Positions 12,784-22,987 of a DNA stretch of 64,000 nucleotides are shown here, in pieces. Both the position numbers and the translations under genes were made by a program. The stretch spans positions 21,265,994-21,329,993 of the forward strand of contig OW121742.1 in NCBI GenBank assembly GCA_933228675.1, in the 5' to 3' direction. The notes beneath the pieces were generated by a model. It saw only the letters and a program-made list of their open reading frames with translations, searched no databases and was not told the DNA's origin. The stretch comes from Stomorhina lunata (lineage: Eukaryota > Arthropoda > Insecta > Diptera > Rhiniidae). Position 1 is the stretch's first letter, and each line of letters begins with the position of its first letter.

Positions 12784-15276
12784 GAAAAATTAGGTTTCAT
12801 CAGGCTTGAGTTCATTTAATTTTCAAATTATTAATTTTGAAAATTGGAAAGTAAATTATGGAGAAAAACTGAAAAAATTATTTTTTGAACGCGGCTAGTG
12901 GATTGCAATTTCTGTCCCGCCACAGGACGTCATCAGCACTTAGCGCCCTCGACCACAGTCGAGTTGTCAAATTGCAGAGATAATCATCAATTTAACTCAT
13001 TGAGTTTGATCGAACATCCCTACGTTTAATTGATTGTGTATTCTCCTATTACTTGTTTTGCTCGATCTTTTCACTTGCCGTTGGCATGTAGAGAAGAACA
13101 AGACTTTTTGGTTTGATGCTATTTTTATTTTTTTTAGAATAGTAACAATGTTAACAACATATGTATGTAAGTAAATTACATGAATGTATGTAAATGCAAC
13201 GTGCCCTTTGCTTTTAATTATTTGGGAATTAATTATTCGAACTTTAGAATTAATTGAAAAATTAGGTTTCATCAGGCTTGAGTTCATTTAATTTTCAAAT
13301 TATTAATTTTGAAAATTGGAAAGTAAATTATGGAGAAAAACTGAAAAAATTATTTTTTGAACGCGGCTAGTGGATTGCAATTTCTGTCCCGCCACAGGAC
13401 GTCATCAGCACTTAGCGCCCTCGACCACAGTCGAGTTGTCAAATTGCAGAGATAATCATCAATTTAACTCATTGAGTTTGATCGAACATCCCTACGTTTA
13501 ATTGATTGTGTATTCTCCTATTACTTGTTTTGCTCGATCTTTTCACTTGCCGTTGGCATGTAGAGAAGAACAAGACTTTTTGGTTTGATGCTATTTTTAT
13601 TTTTTTTAGAATAGTAACAATGTTAACAACATATGTATGTAAGTAAATTACATGAATGTATGTAAATGCAACGTGCCCTTTGCTTTTAATTATTTGGGAA
13701 TTAATTATTCGAACTTTAGAATTAATTGAAAAATTAGGTTTCATCAGGCTTGAGTTCATTTAATTTTCAAATTATTAATTTTGAAAATTGGAAAGTAAAT
13801 TATGGAGAAAAACTGAAAAAATTATTTTTTGAACGCGGCTAGTGGATTGCAATTTCTGTCCCGCCACAGGACGTCATCAGCACTTAGCGCCCTCGACCAC
13901 AGTCGAGTTGTGAAATTGCAGAGATAATCATCAATTTAACTCATTGAGTTTGATCGAACATCCCTACGTTTAATTGATTGTGTATTCTCCTATTACTTGT
14001 TTTGCTCGATCTTTTCACTTGCCGTTGGCATGTAGAGAAGAACAAGACTTTTTGGTTTGATGCTATTTTTATTTTTTTTTTTTTTTAGAATAGTAACAAT
14101 GTTAACAACATATGTATGTAAGTAAATTACATGAATGTATGTAAATGCAACGTGCCCTTTGCTTTTAATTATTTGGGAATTAATTATTCGAACTTTAGAA
14201 TTAATTGAAAAATTAGGTTTCATCAGGCTTGAGTTCATTTAATTTTCAAATTATTAATTTTGAAAATTGGAAAGTAAATTATGGAGAAAAACTGAAAAAA
14301 TTATTTTTTGAACGCGGCTAGTGGATTGCAATTTCTGTCCCGCCACAGGACGTCATCAGCACTTAGCGCCCTCGACCACAGTCGAGTTGTCAAATTGCAG
14401 AGATAATCATCAATTTAACTCATTGAGTTTGATCGAACATCCCTACGTTTAATTGATTGTGTATTCTCCTATTACTTGTTTTGCTCGATCTTTTCACTTG
14501 CCGTTGGCATGTAGAGAAGAACAAGACTTTTTGGTTTGATGCTATTTTTATTTTTTTTAGAATAGTAACAATGTTAACAACATATGTATGTAAGTAAATT
14601 ACATGAATGTATGTAAATGCAACGTGCCCTTTGCTTTTAATTATTTGGGAATTAATTATTCGAACTTTAGAATTAATTGAAAAATTAGGTTTCATCAGGC
14701 TTGAGTTCATTTAATTTTCAAATTATTAATTTTGAAAATTGGAAAGTAAATTATGGAGAAAAACTGAAAAAATTATTTTTTGAACGCGGCTAGTGGATTG
14801 CAATTTCTGTCCCGCCACAGGACGTCATCAGCACTTAGCGCCCTCGACCACAGTCGAGTTGTCAAATTGCAGAGATAATCATCAATTTAACTCATTGAGT
14901 TTGATCGAACATCCCTACGTTTAATTGATTGTGTATTCTCCTATTACTTGTTTTGCTCGATCTTTTCACTTGCCGTTGGCATGTAGAGAAGAACAAGACT
15001 TTTTGGTTTGATGCTATTTTTATTTTTTTTAGAATAGTAACAATGTTAACAACATATGTATGTAAGTAAATTACATGAATGTATGTAAATGCAACGTGCC
15101 CTTTGCTTTTAATTATTTGGGAATTAATTATTCGAACTTTAGAATTAATTGAAAAATTAGGTTTCATCAGGCTTGAGTTCATTTAATTTTCAAATTATTA
15201 ATTTTGAAAATTGGAAAGTAAATTATGGAGAAAAACTGAAAAAATTATTTTTTGAACGCGGCTAGTGGATTGCAAT
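12784..15276 (-). repeat. Left arm: ~5.3 head-to-tail copies of the 472-bp unit
   Basis: The same landmark (start of AAACTCAAGCCTGATG on the reverse strand) falls near 12815, 13287, 13759, 14238, 14710 and 15182, giving spacings of 472, 472, 479, 472 and 472. The 479 spacing is due to a longer T run at about 14073-14086. Confidence 0.95.
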
Positions 15277-16476
15277 CAAACTCAATGAGTTAAATTGATG
15301 ATTATCTCTGCAATTTGACAACTCGACTGTGGTCGAGGGCGCTAAGTGCTGATGACGTCCTGTGGCGGGACAGAAATTGCAATCCACTAGCCGCGTTCAA
15401 AAAATAATTTTTTCAGTTTTTCTCCATAATTTACTTTCCAATTTTCAAAATTAATAATTTGAAAATTAAATGAACTCAAGCCTGATGAAACCTAATTTTT
15501 CAATTAATTCTAAAGTTCGAATAATTAATTCCCAAATAATTAAAAGCAAAGGGCACGTTGCATTTACATACATTCATGTAATTTACTTACATACATATGT
15601 TGTTAACATTGTTACTATTCTAAAAAAAATAAAAATAGCATCAAACCAAAAAGTCTTGTTCTTCTCTACATACCAACGGCAAGTGAAAAGATCGAGCAAA
15701 ACAAGTAATAGGAGAATACACAATCAATTAAACGTAGGGATGTTCGATCAAACTCAATGAGTTAAATTGATGATTATCTCTGCAATTTGACAACTCGACT
15801 GTGGTCGAGGGCGCTAAGTGCTGATGACGTCCTGTGGCGGGACAGAAATTGCAATCCACTAGCCGCGTTCAAAAAATAATTTTTTCAGTTTTTCTCCATA
15901 ATTTACTTTCCAATTTTCAAAATTAATAATTTGAAAATTAAATGAACTCAAGCCTGATGAAACCTAATTTTTCAATTAATTCTAAAGTTCGAATAATTAA
16001 TTCCCAAATAATTAAAAGCAAAGGGCACGTTGCATTTACATACATTCATGTAATTTACTTACATACATATGTTGTTAACATTGTTACTATTCTAAAAAAA
16101 AATAAAAATAGCATCAAACCAAAAAGTCTTGTTCTTCTCTACATGCCAACGGCAAGTGAAAAGATCGAGCAAAACAAGTAATAGGAGAATACACAATCAA
16201 TTAAACGTAGGGATGTTCGATCAAACTCAATGAGTTAAATTGATGATTATCTCTGCAATTTGACAACTCGACTGTGGTCGAGGGCGCTAAGTGCTGATGA
16301 CGTCCTGTGGCGGGACAGAAATTGCAATCCACTAGCCGCGTTCAAAAAATAATTTTTTCAGTTTTTCTCCATAATTTACTTTCCAATTTTCAAAATTAAT
16401 AATTTGAAAATTAAATGAACTCAAGCCTGATGAAACCTAATTTTTCAATTAATTCTAAAGTTCGAATAATTAATTC
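15277..16476 (+). repeat. Right arm: ~2.5 copies of the 472-bp unit, inverted
   Basis: At 15276/15277 the sequence jumps from GGATTGCAAT of the left arm to CAAACTCAATGAG of an inverted unit, with no spacer. ATTGCAAT at 15269-15276 then pairs with ATTGCAAT at 15376-15383. The fold would therefore be a stem of about 1.1 kb with a loop of about 100 nt. Confidence 0.95.
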
Positions 16477-16489
16477 CCAACAAATTTTT

Positions 16490-18050
16490 CTAAAAAAAAA
16501 TGTTCTTTAAAAATTTTGTATGACCGGAAATGTTTCTATAAAAATGATATGACCAAAAATTTTCTATATAAAAATTTTATGACCGAAAATTTTCTATAAA
16601 AATTTTATGACCGAAAATTTTCTATAAAAATTTTATGACCGAAAATTTTCTATTAAAATTTTATGACCGAAAATTTTCTATTAAAATTTTATGACCGAAA
16701 ATTTTCTATAAAAATTTTATGACCTAAAATTTTTCTTTAAAAATTTTATGGTCGAAAATTTTCTATAAAAATTTTATGACTGAAAATTTTCTATAAAAAT
16801 TTTAGGACCGAAAATTTTCCTTAAAAATTTTTACACCGAAAATTTCTAATAAAAATTTTAAGACCAAAAGTTGTCTATTTACATTTAAAGACCGAAATTT
16901 TTCTATAAAAAAAAATTAAGAAAATTTTCTAAAAAAAATTTAAGACCAAAAATTTTTTTAAAAAAAGTTTTCTATAAAAATTTTAAGACCAAATTTTATG
17001 AAAGAAAATGTTTCTATAAAACTTTCATGACCGAAAATTTTCTATAAAATTTATGACCGAAAATTTTCTATAAAATTTATGACCGAAAATTTTCTATAAA
17101 ATTTATGACCGAAAATTTTCTATAAAATTTATGACCGAAAATTTTCTATAAAATTTATGACCGAAAATTTTCTATAAAATTTATGACCGAAAATTTTCTA
17201 TAAAATTTATGACCGAAAATTTTCTATAAAATTTATGACCGAAAATTTTCTATAAAATTTATGACCGAAAATTTTCTATAAAATTTATGACCGAAAATTT
17301 TCTATAAAATTTATGACCGAAAATTTTCTATAAAATTTATGACCGAAAATTTTCTATAAAATTTATAACCGAAAATTTTCTGTAAAAATTTTATGACCGA
17401 AATTTTTCTATAAAAATTTTATGACTGATAATTTTCTATAAAAATTTTATGACCGAAAATTCTCTATAAAAATTTTACGATAGAAAATTTTCTATAAAAA
17501 ATGTATGAACGAAAATTTTTAATAAAAATTTTATGAACAAAAATTGTATGAATTAAACATTTTCTATAAAAATTTTCTATAAAAATTTTATGACTGAAAA
17601 TTTTCTATAAAAATGTTATAATCGAAAATTTTCTATAAAAATTTAATGAACAAAAATTTTATGACTTAAAAATTGTCTATAAAAATTTTATGACCGAAAA
17701 TTTTTTATAAAAATTTTATAACTGAAAATTTTCTATAAAAATGTTATAATCGAAAATTTTCTATAAAAATTTTATGACCCCAAATTTTTCTATAAATATT
17801 TTATGAAAGAAAATTTTCTGTAAAAATTTTATGACCGAAAATTTTCTATAAACATTTTAAGACCGAAAATTGTATATAAAAACTTGAAGTCCAAAAACTT
17901 TATGACCTAAAATTTTTAATAAAAATTTGATGACCAAAGACTTTCTAAAAAAAATTTTATGACCTAAAATTTTCTATAAAAATTGTATGACCGAAAGTTT
18001 TTGATAAAAATTTCATTACCGACATTTTTTTATAAAAATTTTAAGGGACG
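16490..18050. repeat. ~27-bp TTTTATGACCGAAAATTTTCTAT minisatellite
   Basis: Continuation of the family interrupted by the 472-bp structure, here mostly with ATGACCG instead of AAGACCG. Units become irregular after 17.4 kb. Confidence 0.9.
17041..17370. repeat. Exact 26-bp sub-array, about 13 copies
   Basis: TCTATAAAATTTATGACCG plus AAAATTT repeats with a strict 26-bp period and essentially no variation. It sits inside an otherwise degraded array and marks a recent local amplification. Confidence 0.9.
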
Positions 18051-18641
18051 CATTGATAATCCTTGCAATGCCTCTTACCTTGCCCTTTAAGATTATGTTA
18101 AATTTGAAATTCAAAAATATCTTAAATTCCCAAAAGTATGCTTCATTTAACAATTTTCATAAGGCCTTTAAATATGCAACAAATTTTTATTATTATAAAA
18201 ATTTTAATTTGTCCTCATTCTTTTGAAATAATCTCTCATTTTTTCTGTAAGTGTATTACCCACTTATCCAACTCAAGTATATCAGTTATATAAGTGTAGA
18301 TCCAGTAATTAAAAAAAGCAATAATTATAATTAATTCTCATACCCCAGACTTCAACCACTTTTAATTTCTATATACAATTTTAATGCAAAACAAATGCGA
18401 AAAAAGTTGAATTGAAAGTGAATAGCTTTTTGTTTTATTCATATTTTTTCTTCTTATTTAATAACTCTCAACAACTGCATTAAAAGGTTGGCCTTTAGAT
18501 TAATACAGACTAAAGTTGTTGCTGCTCTTGGTACTTTTATTGCCATAGATTCTTTATAACAAAAAAAATGAAAATAATATTGAATATAACCAGCTATGTT
18601 TGCATAAAAAGCCATATATGTATTTAATCCAGATACATATT

Positions 18642-18643
<2 letters not shown>
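18051..18643. other. Spacer upstream of the RhoGEF gene
   Basis: AT-rich sequence with no supported gene. Copies of the TAAAGTATGCAA-like word occur at 18129 and 18163. Confidence 0.4.

Positions 18644-18676
<33 letters not shown>
18644..18676. repeat. (AT)n microsatellite
   Basis: About 16 uninterrupted AT dinucleotides. An open frame on the minus strand through this tract (Met-Tyr-Ile repeats) is an artefact of the microsatellite. Confidence 0.95.
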
Positions 18677-18680
<4 letters not shown>

Positions 18681-19021
18681 TTATTGTATTTAAAATGTAT
18701 AGGTTTTCTTTAAAATGTATTGGTTATGTTCTTTGGTTATCGACATTTTTCAAATTCTATAACAATCAGTTAATATTTATCGTTGCCTTAGTTGACACCT
18801 GTTAAGAATTGAACCAATAATTTAACCAATAACAACAGAAAAAATTTTATGTCTGAAGCTAAAGAATTTGTTTGTTGAAAAACAAGTTATTGGAACAAGT
18901 GAATTTTATTTTTGAGCAATTGAAATTTGTACTTTTAATTTTAAAGTTCAAGAAAATGTGAAAAATTGTTTGTGTGTTTTTTGAAAAATCTAGAATTTTT
19001 GTAATATAAAAAAGAAAAATA

Positions 19022-19228
19022 ATGAAAAAAATTATCATACCCAGACTCATAGATACTTATGGTTTAATAAAGTTTTGGGATTTTGATTGTGGCTCACCCA
19101 CAACGGACATTCCTCATAAAATCTTAAATAATTGTTATCCCTCAACACAATGTCTTCATCAGCATCAGCATCAACATCACAATCAAAAACGAAAACGAAA
19201 ACCCACACCAGCGGTTTTAAAGAAAATG
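19022..19228 (+). CDS. Probable first coding exon of the RhoGEF gene
   Basis: An ATG at 19022 opens 69 codons, starting MKKIIIPRLIDTYG and ending in a His/Gln stretch and a basic run (QKRKRKPTPAVLKKM). They end at a GT donor (ATG|GTAAAC) at 19229. The exon ends in phase 0, which matches the phase-0 acceptor at 22291/22292, so joining them keeps the frame. It makes the total coding length 3,294 nt, divisible by three. The sequence looks less random than neighbouring short frames. I see no homology for it, and the donor is only moderately good. Transcript data would decide. A different upstream exon remains possible. Confidence 0.45.
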
Positions 19229-19833
19229 GTAAACTTTTTGAAAAATATTTAAATAAAACGTTTATTTGTTTAAAAATGTATGGGGATATCCCTTATAGTA
19301 TATAACGTTTGTTGTTAGAAAATATTTATAATCGTAAGACGACTCATTTATGTTTGCGATAAGATTATGAAATTAATTTTCTTATCTGGTTAATTAAATA
19401 AGCGAAAGTGACAAATCGTTTGTGTATACATAAATAATTGAAATTTTCTGTCTACATGTCATCATTTGAAGTAATTTTGTAAAAGCCTTAAAGTATGCAA
19501 AAATATTTTATTGATTAGAAAAAGCCTTAAATTATGCAGGAAATATTTTATTAAACTGACAATGCCATTTATTTAGAATTTTTCAAATTGTTTACTTAAA
19601 ATTGAATAATGCCTTAAAGTATGCAACCATTATTGCATGTTTTTAATTTGAACATTTCACTAATATAATCTATAGCACAAAATTTTGGAGAACTAGATAT
19701 TTTGACCAATTTAAATTTTATTTTGCTGAGTCCAAAAATTATGTTTTTTTTATCGATATTGCTTTAGTTTTCGTTTAAGAATGTTTTTTAAGATATTAAA
19801 TTTGTTATTAAATAACATTATCTCAAGCCCAAA

Positions 19834-19891
19834 AATATACTACACTTTTCGTAAATTCCTAAAAGTGTAGTATATTTTAGGAATTTACGAA
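19834..19891. other. Two overlapping, mutually exclusive hairpins
   Basis: AATATACTACACTTTT (19834-19849) is perfectly complementary to 19861-19876 with an 11-nt loop. TTCGTAAATTCCTAAAA (19848-19864) is perfectly complementary to 19875-19891 with a 10-nt loop. The two stems share bases, so only one can form at a time. Confidence 0.85.
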
Positions 19892-20329
19892 AGTCATGAT
19901 AATTTTCGAATATTTTCTAAAAATAAAACAAGTTTCGACTACTATATAAACAATTCTATAAAATTCATTAAAAATGCTCAATTTTCGAAAAAAAACACCA
20001 TAAAAAGTCAATTTTTAAAAATTCGCTAAAAGTAATAAATTTTTAAAATCCAATAAAAAAAAGTAGAGAATTTTAAAAAATTCACTAAAAGTAGTAAATT
20101 TTTTTAGAAATTCACCAAAACAAGTCAAGTTTTTAAAATTCACTAAAAATGATTGGTTTCCTTAAACTATTTTTTTTTTTGCGAATTTTCGAAAATAAAT
20201 CGTTTAGTAAATTTTTGACTTGGTTTGTCAAAAATACTCAATTTTCGAACATACACTAAAAATAGTCAATTATTATTTTTGTAAAAATTTGTTACAAGTA
20301 AAATTTACCGAGCATTTACTCAAATTATG

Positions 20330-20970
20330 CCAAAAATTTTATAAAAAATTTTAACATCGAAAATTTTCTATATAAATTTTTAACATCGAAAATTTTTCAT
20401 ATTAATTTTTAACATCGAAAATTTTCTATATAAATTTTTAGCATCAAAAATTTCTATATAAAATTCTAACATCGAATATTTCTATATAAAATTTTAACAT
20501 CGAAAATTTTCTATATAAAATTTTAACATCAAAAATTTTTTATAGAAAAATTTTCTATAGAAAATTTTCTATATAAATTTTTAACATCGAAAATTTTCTA
20601 AATAAAATTTTAACATCGAAAATTTCTATATAAAATTTTAACATCGAAAATTTTCTATATAAAATTTTAACATCGAAAATTTTTATAAAAAATTTTAACA
20701 TTGAAAATTTTCCATATAAAATTTTAACATCAAAGTTTTTTTTAGAAAATTTTTCTATAGAAAAATTTTTATATAAAATCTTAACATCGAAAATTTCCTA
20801 TATAAAATTTTTAACATCGAAAATGTTCTATATAAAATTTTAACACTGAAAATTTTAAATATAAAACTTTAGTTTCTAAAATTTTCTTTATAAAATTTGA
20901 ATATCGAAAATTTGAATATATAAAATTTTAACATCGAAAATTTTCTATATAAAATTTTAACATTTTTTCA
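20330..20970. repeat. ~28-bp minisatellite with TTTTAACATCGAAAATTTTC word
   Basis: TTTTAACATCGAAAA and TTTTCTATATAAAA alternate about every 27-30 bp. This is a distinct tag (CATCG) on the same AT core as the other arrays. It is in the putative first intron of the RhoGEF gene. Confidence 0.9.
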
Positions 20971-21679
20971 AAAATTTACATTTTTTTAGAAATTAAAAAA
21001 AAAATGAAAAAATTTGTTTGGCAAATTTAATAAAACTTGAGTTCTTCAATTTCAAATTGCAGGTACGGCCAAATGGTTGAAGATATCGACTCCAACTTTC
21101 TTGAGTTTTATTCTTCCATTTGTCTGTTTTAACAAACCGATGCACATTTACTCCAGTTTTAATATTTGTTGAACAAAATTTAAAAAAAATTAAAAAATGA
21201 TTTTTGGAACCGACCTGAGAAAAATTTACGATTTTCCAACATGAAAAAACTAAGTAAACTCGATCATATTTTAACAAAATTAAACTTTTTAGTATTTACA
21301 AGCCATTTAATGATAAATCATATCTCATTGAAATTTCTTTATTTACAAAAAAAATGTTTGGTGCATATCCTTAGGCACATTTTAAGTTACATGAATTTTC
21401 GGTGAAAAATTGCAATAACTACAGAACTACTTCTTAGATTTTTGTCTATTTTAAATAAAGCTGTGTTGGTTCTCTTTAATATTTCACAATTTTTTTGTAA
21501 ACATTATTTGGTTTTAGTTCTAATTTCACAGAAACAAAAAAGAACCCATTTTTTCCACATGTCCGATTTGACTCAAATTTTCAGAATTGAACTTTTAGAC
21601 CTAGAGTCATAATATTCTGTTGAAAACCCTTTGAAATCAAAGAAAAAAATCGCTGTTGCCCTAATAAACATATATAAAC

Positions 21680-21770
21680 ATATATGTATGCTACAATTTT
21701 ATGTTATGCTACAATTTTATATTATGCTACAATTTTATATTATTGTATGCTACAATTTTATATTATTAAT
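21680..21770. repeat. Short tandem repeat of CTACAATTTTATATTATG
   Basis: Four copies of a 17-22-bp unit with small length differences. Confidence 0.8.
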
Positions 21771-22291
21771 TATTTCTTATACAAAACTACTAATAGGATA
21801 TGTTTGTGATTTTTCTATTTTCAAATAGTTTATAATTCTGCTCAAATTCATTAAATATTTGACCTTTTCAACCAGCTTCTAAAAATAGGCAGTTTCTTAT
21901 TAATCCTTATACAAAATAACTTCTAGGAAATGGAACTATTCGAATTCTTTATAACTTTACGCATAAATCATAAATTTTTTTTCTAATAATTTTAATTTGA
22001 AAACTTTAAGTGCAATTAAATTTATAAAAAAAAAATGGCTTCAAACATAATCTATCCATTGCCAAGACTTTTTCTAGTTTTGTTAAGTTTGTTCAACTTT
22101 TCCTAAAACTTTTCAACTGAATTCAATTGATAGTTATATACAATTTTTTGCAAAATGCAATTATAAGATAAAAATTAAACCTGCCATAAACAAGCAACAA
22201 ATTGCAAATAATTCCATATATATTTCAGCTTAAAATTCATAATAAATATAAAATTTAAATTTATAATAATAATTTTTCTATTTCTTTTCAG

Positions 22292-22987
22292 TCTCATCAA
22301 ATCCGTGCCGTTTCAAGTCCATCCCTAACCTCAGATACAACCACTACCCCGAATACTGCAGCATCAACAGCAGCCGACAATAATAATATCCACCATCACC
22401 ACCAAAGAGTACCCTCTAGTAATTCATCATATACCACAACTACTAGTCATGAGGATTGCCAAACCGCCAACAACACAAATATTACTGCCACCTCTAATAC
22501 CAACACCAACACCACCTCCTCCTCCACCTCATCGGCTGGTGCCCCACAAAATGTTGGAGTTTTACAGAAATTTAAACGCACATTAACCAATTTCAACAAA
22601 CATCAACCTTCGGCCACAAATCAAACACCACCACCACCAGCCCCTAACACATCCGCCTCCTCCACAACCTTAGCCTTGGGTTCTAATATGGAATCTCCTG
22701 CATTTCAAATGCCTGCTGATTCTACTACCACAGAAATGCAAACGGATGTTACGGATGGTTGTAATACGGCTGTTAGTAATAAATATAGATTTGGTCCTTT
22801 GGTCTGGCGGACATCAAAGGAGAGACGTAAAACAAAATATAATCGTCGTGATAAATGTAACAGTGGAGATTCGGGCATACAAATTGAATTAGAAAATGAT
22901 GAACAATTCGCTAGAGTTTTGGCGGCTGGTAATGGCGGCATGAATGCGGCAAATGGCAGTTTGTTTAATAGAAAACAGGAAGGAATG
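22292..22987 (+). CDS. RhoGEF3: RhoGEF exon: low-complexity N-terminal region with conserved-looking basic block
   Basis: The acceptor is TTTCTTTTCAG at 22281-22291 and the donor ATG|GTGAGT. The exon has 232 codons and is phase 0 at both ends. It is mostly Thr/Ser/Asn with His and Pro runs. It ends with a strikingly non-repetitive segment, KYRFGPLVWRTSKERRKTKY then CNSGDSGIQIELEND, which looks like a functional motif (basic patch followed by acidic amphipathic stretch). No known domain is recognised. Confidence 0.85.

Larger units (their letters stand above)
12784..16476. mobile_element. Foldback-like element made of inverted ~472-bp tandem repeats
   Basis: The left arm (12784-15276) holds about 5.3 tandem copies of a 472-bp unit. 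The right arm (15277-16476) holds about 2.5 copies in reverse complement. The unit is richer in GC than its surroundings and includes TGAACGCGGCTAGTGGATTG, CCGCCACAGGACGTCATCAG and the small hairpin CTCGACCACAGTCGAG. Copies are nearly identical: one C to G near 13911, one G to A near 15671, and T-run length changes near 14075. The string CCAACAAATTTTT lies on both outer sides (12771-12783 and 16477-16489) inside the GACCGAAAA minisatellite, as a target-site duplication would. Structurally this resembles Drosophila FB or Galileo elements, whose long inverted termini contain tandem repeats. No transposase is present. A satellite array with an inversion is the alternative. Confidence 0.6.
19229..22291 (+). 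other. Putative first intron of the RhoGEF gene
   Basis: Non-coding. It contains three TAAAGTATGCAA-like words (19485, 19524, 19611), an overlapping double hairpin at 19834-19891, a degenerate AT block (19.9-20.3 kb), the CATCG minisatellite (20.3-20.97 kb) and a short CTACAATTTTATATT repeat (21.68-21.77 kb). The 94-codon minus frame at 20993-21277 is not supported as a gene. Confidence 0.4.

Noticed and set aside
12997..16181. Repeated 96-codon open frames in the 472-bp units (starting MNSSLMKPNFSINSKVRIIN)
   Set aside because: The frame is the same only because the DNA copies are nearly identical. It includes a poly-A tract whose length changes shift the frame, and there is no domain or coding signature.
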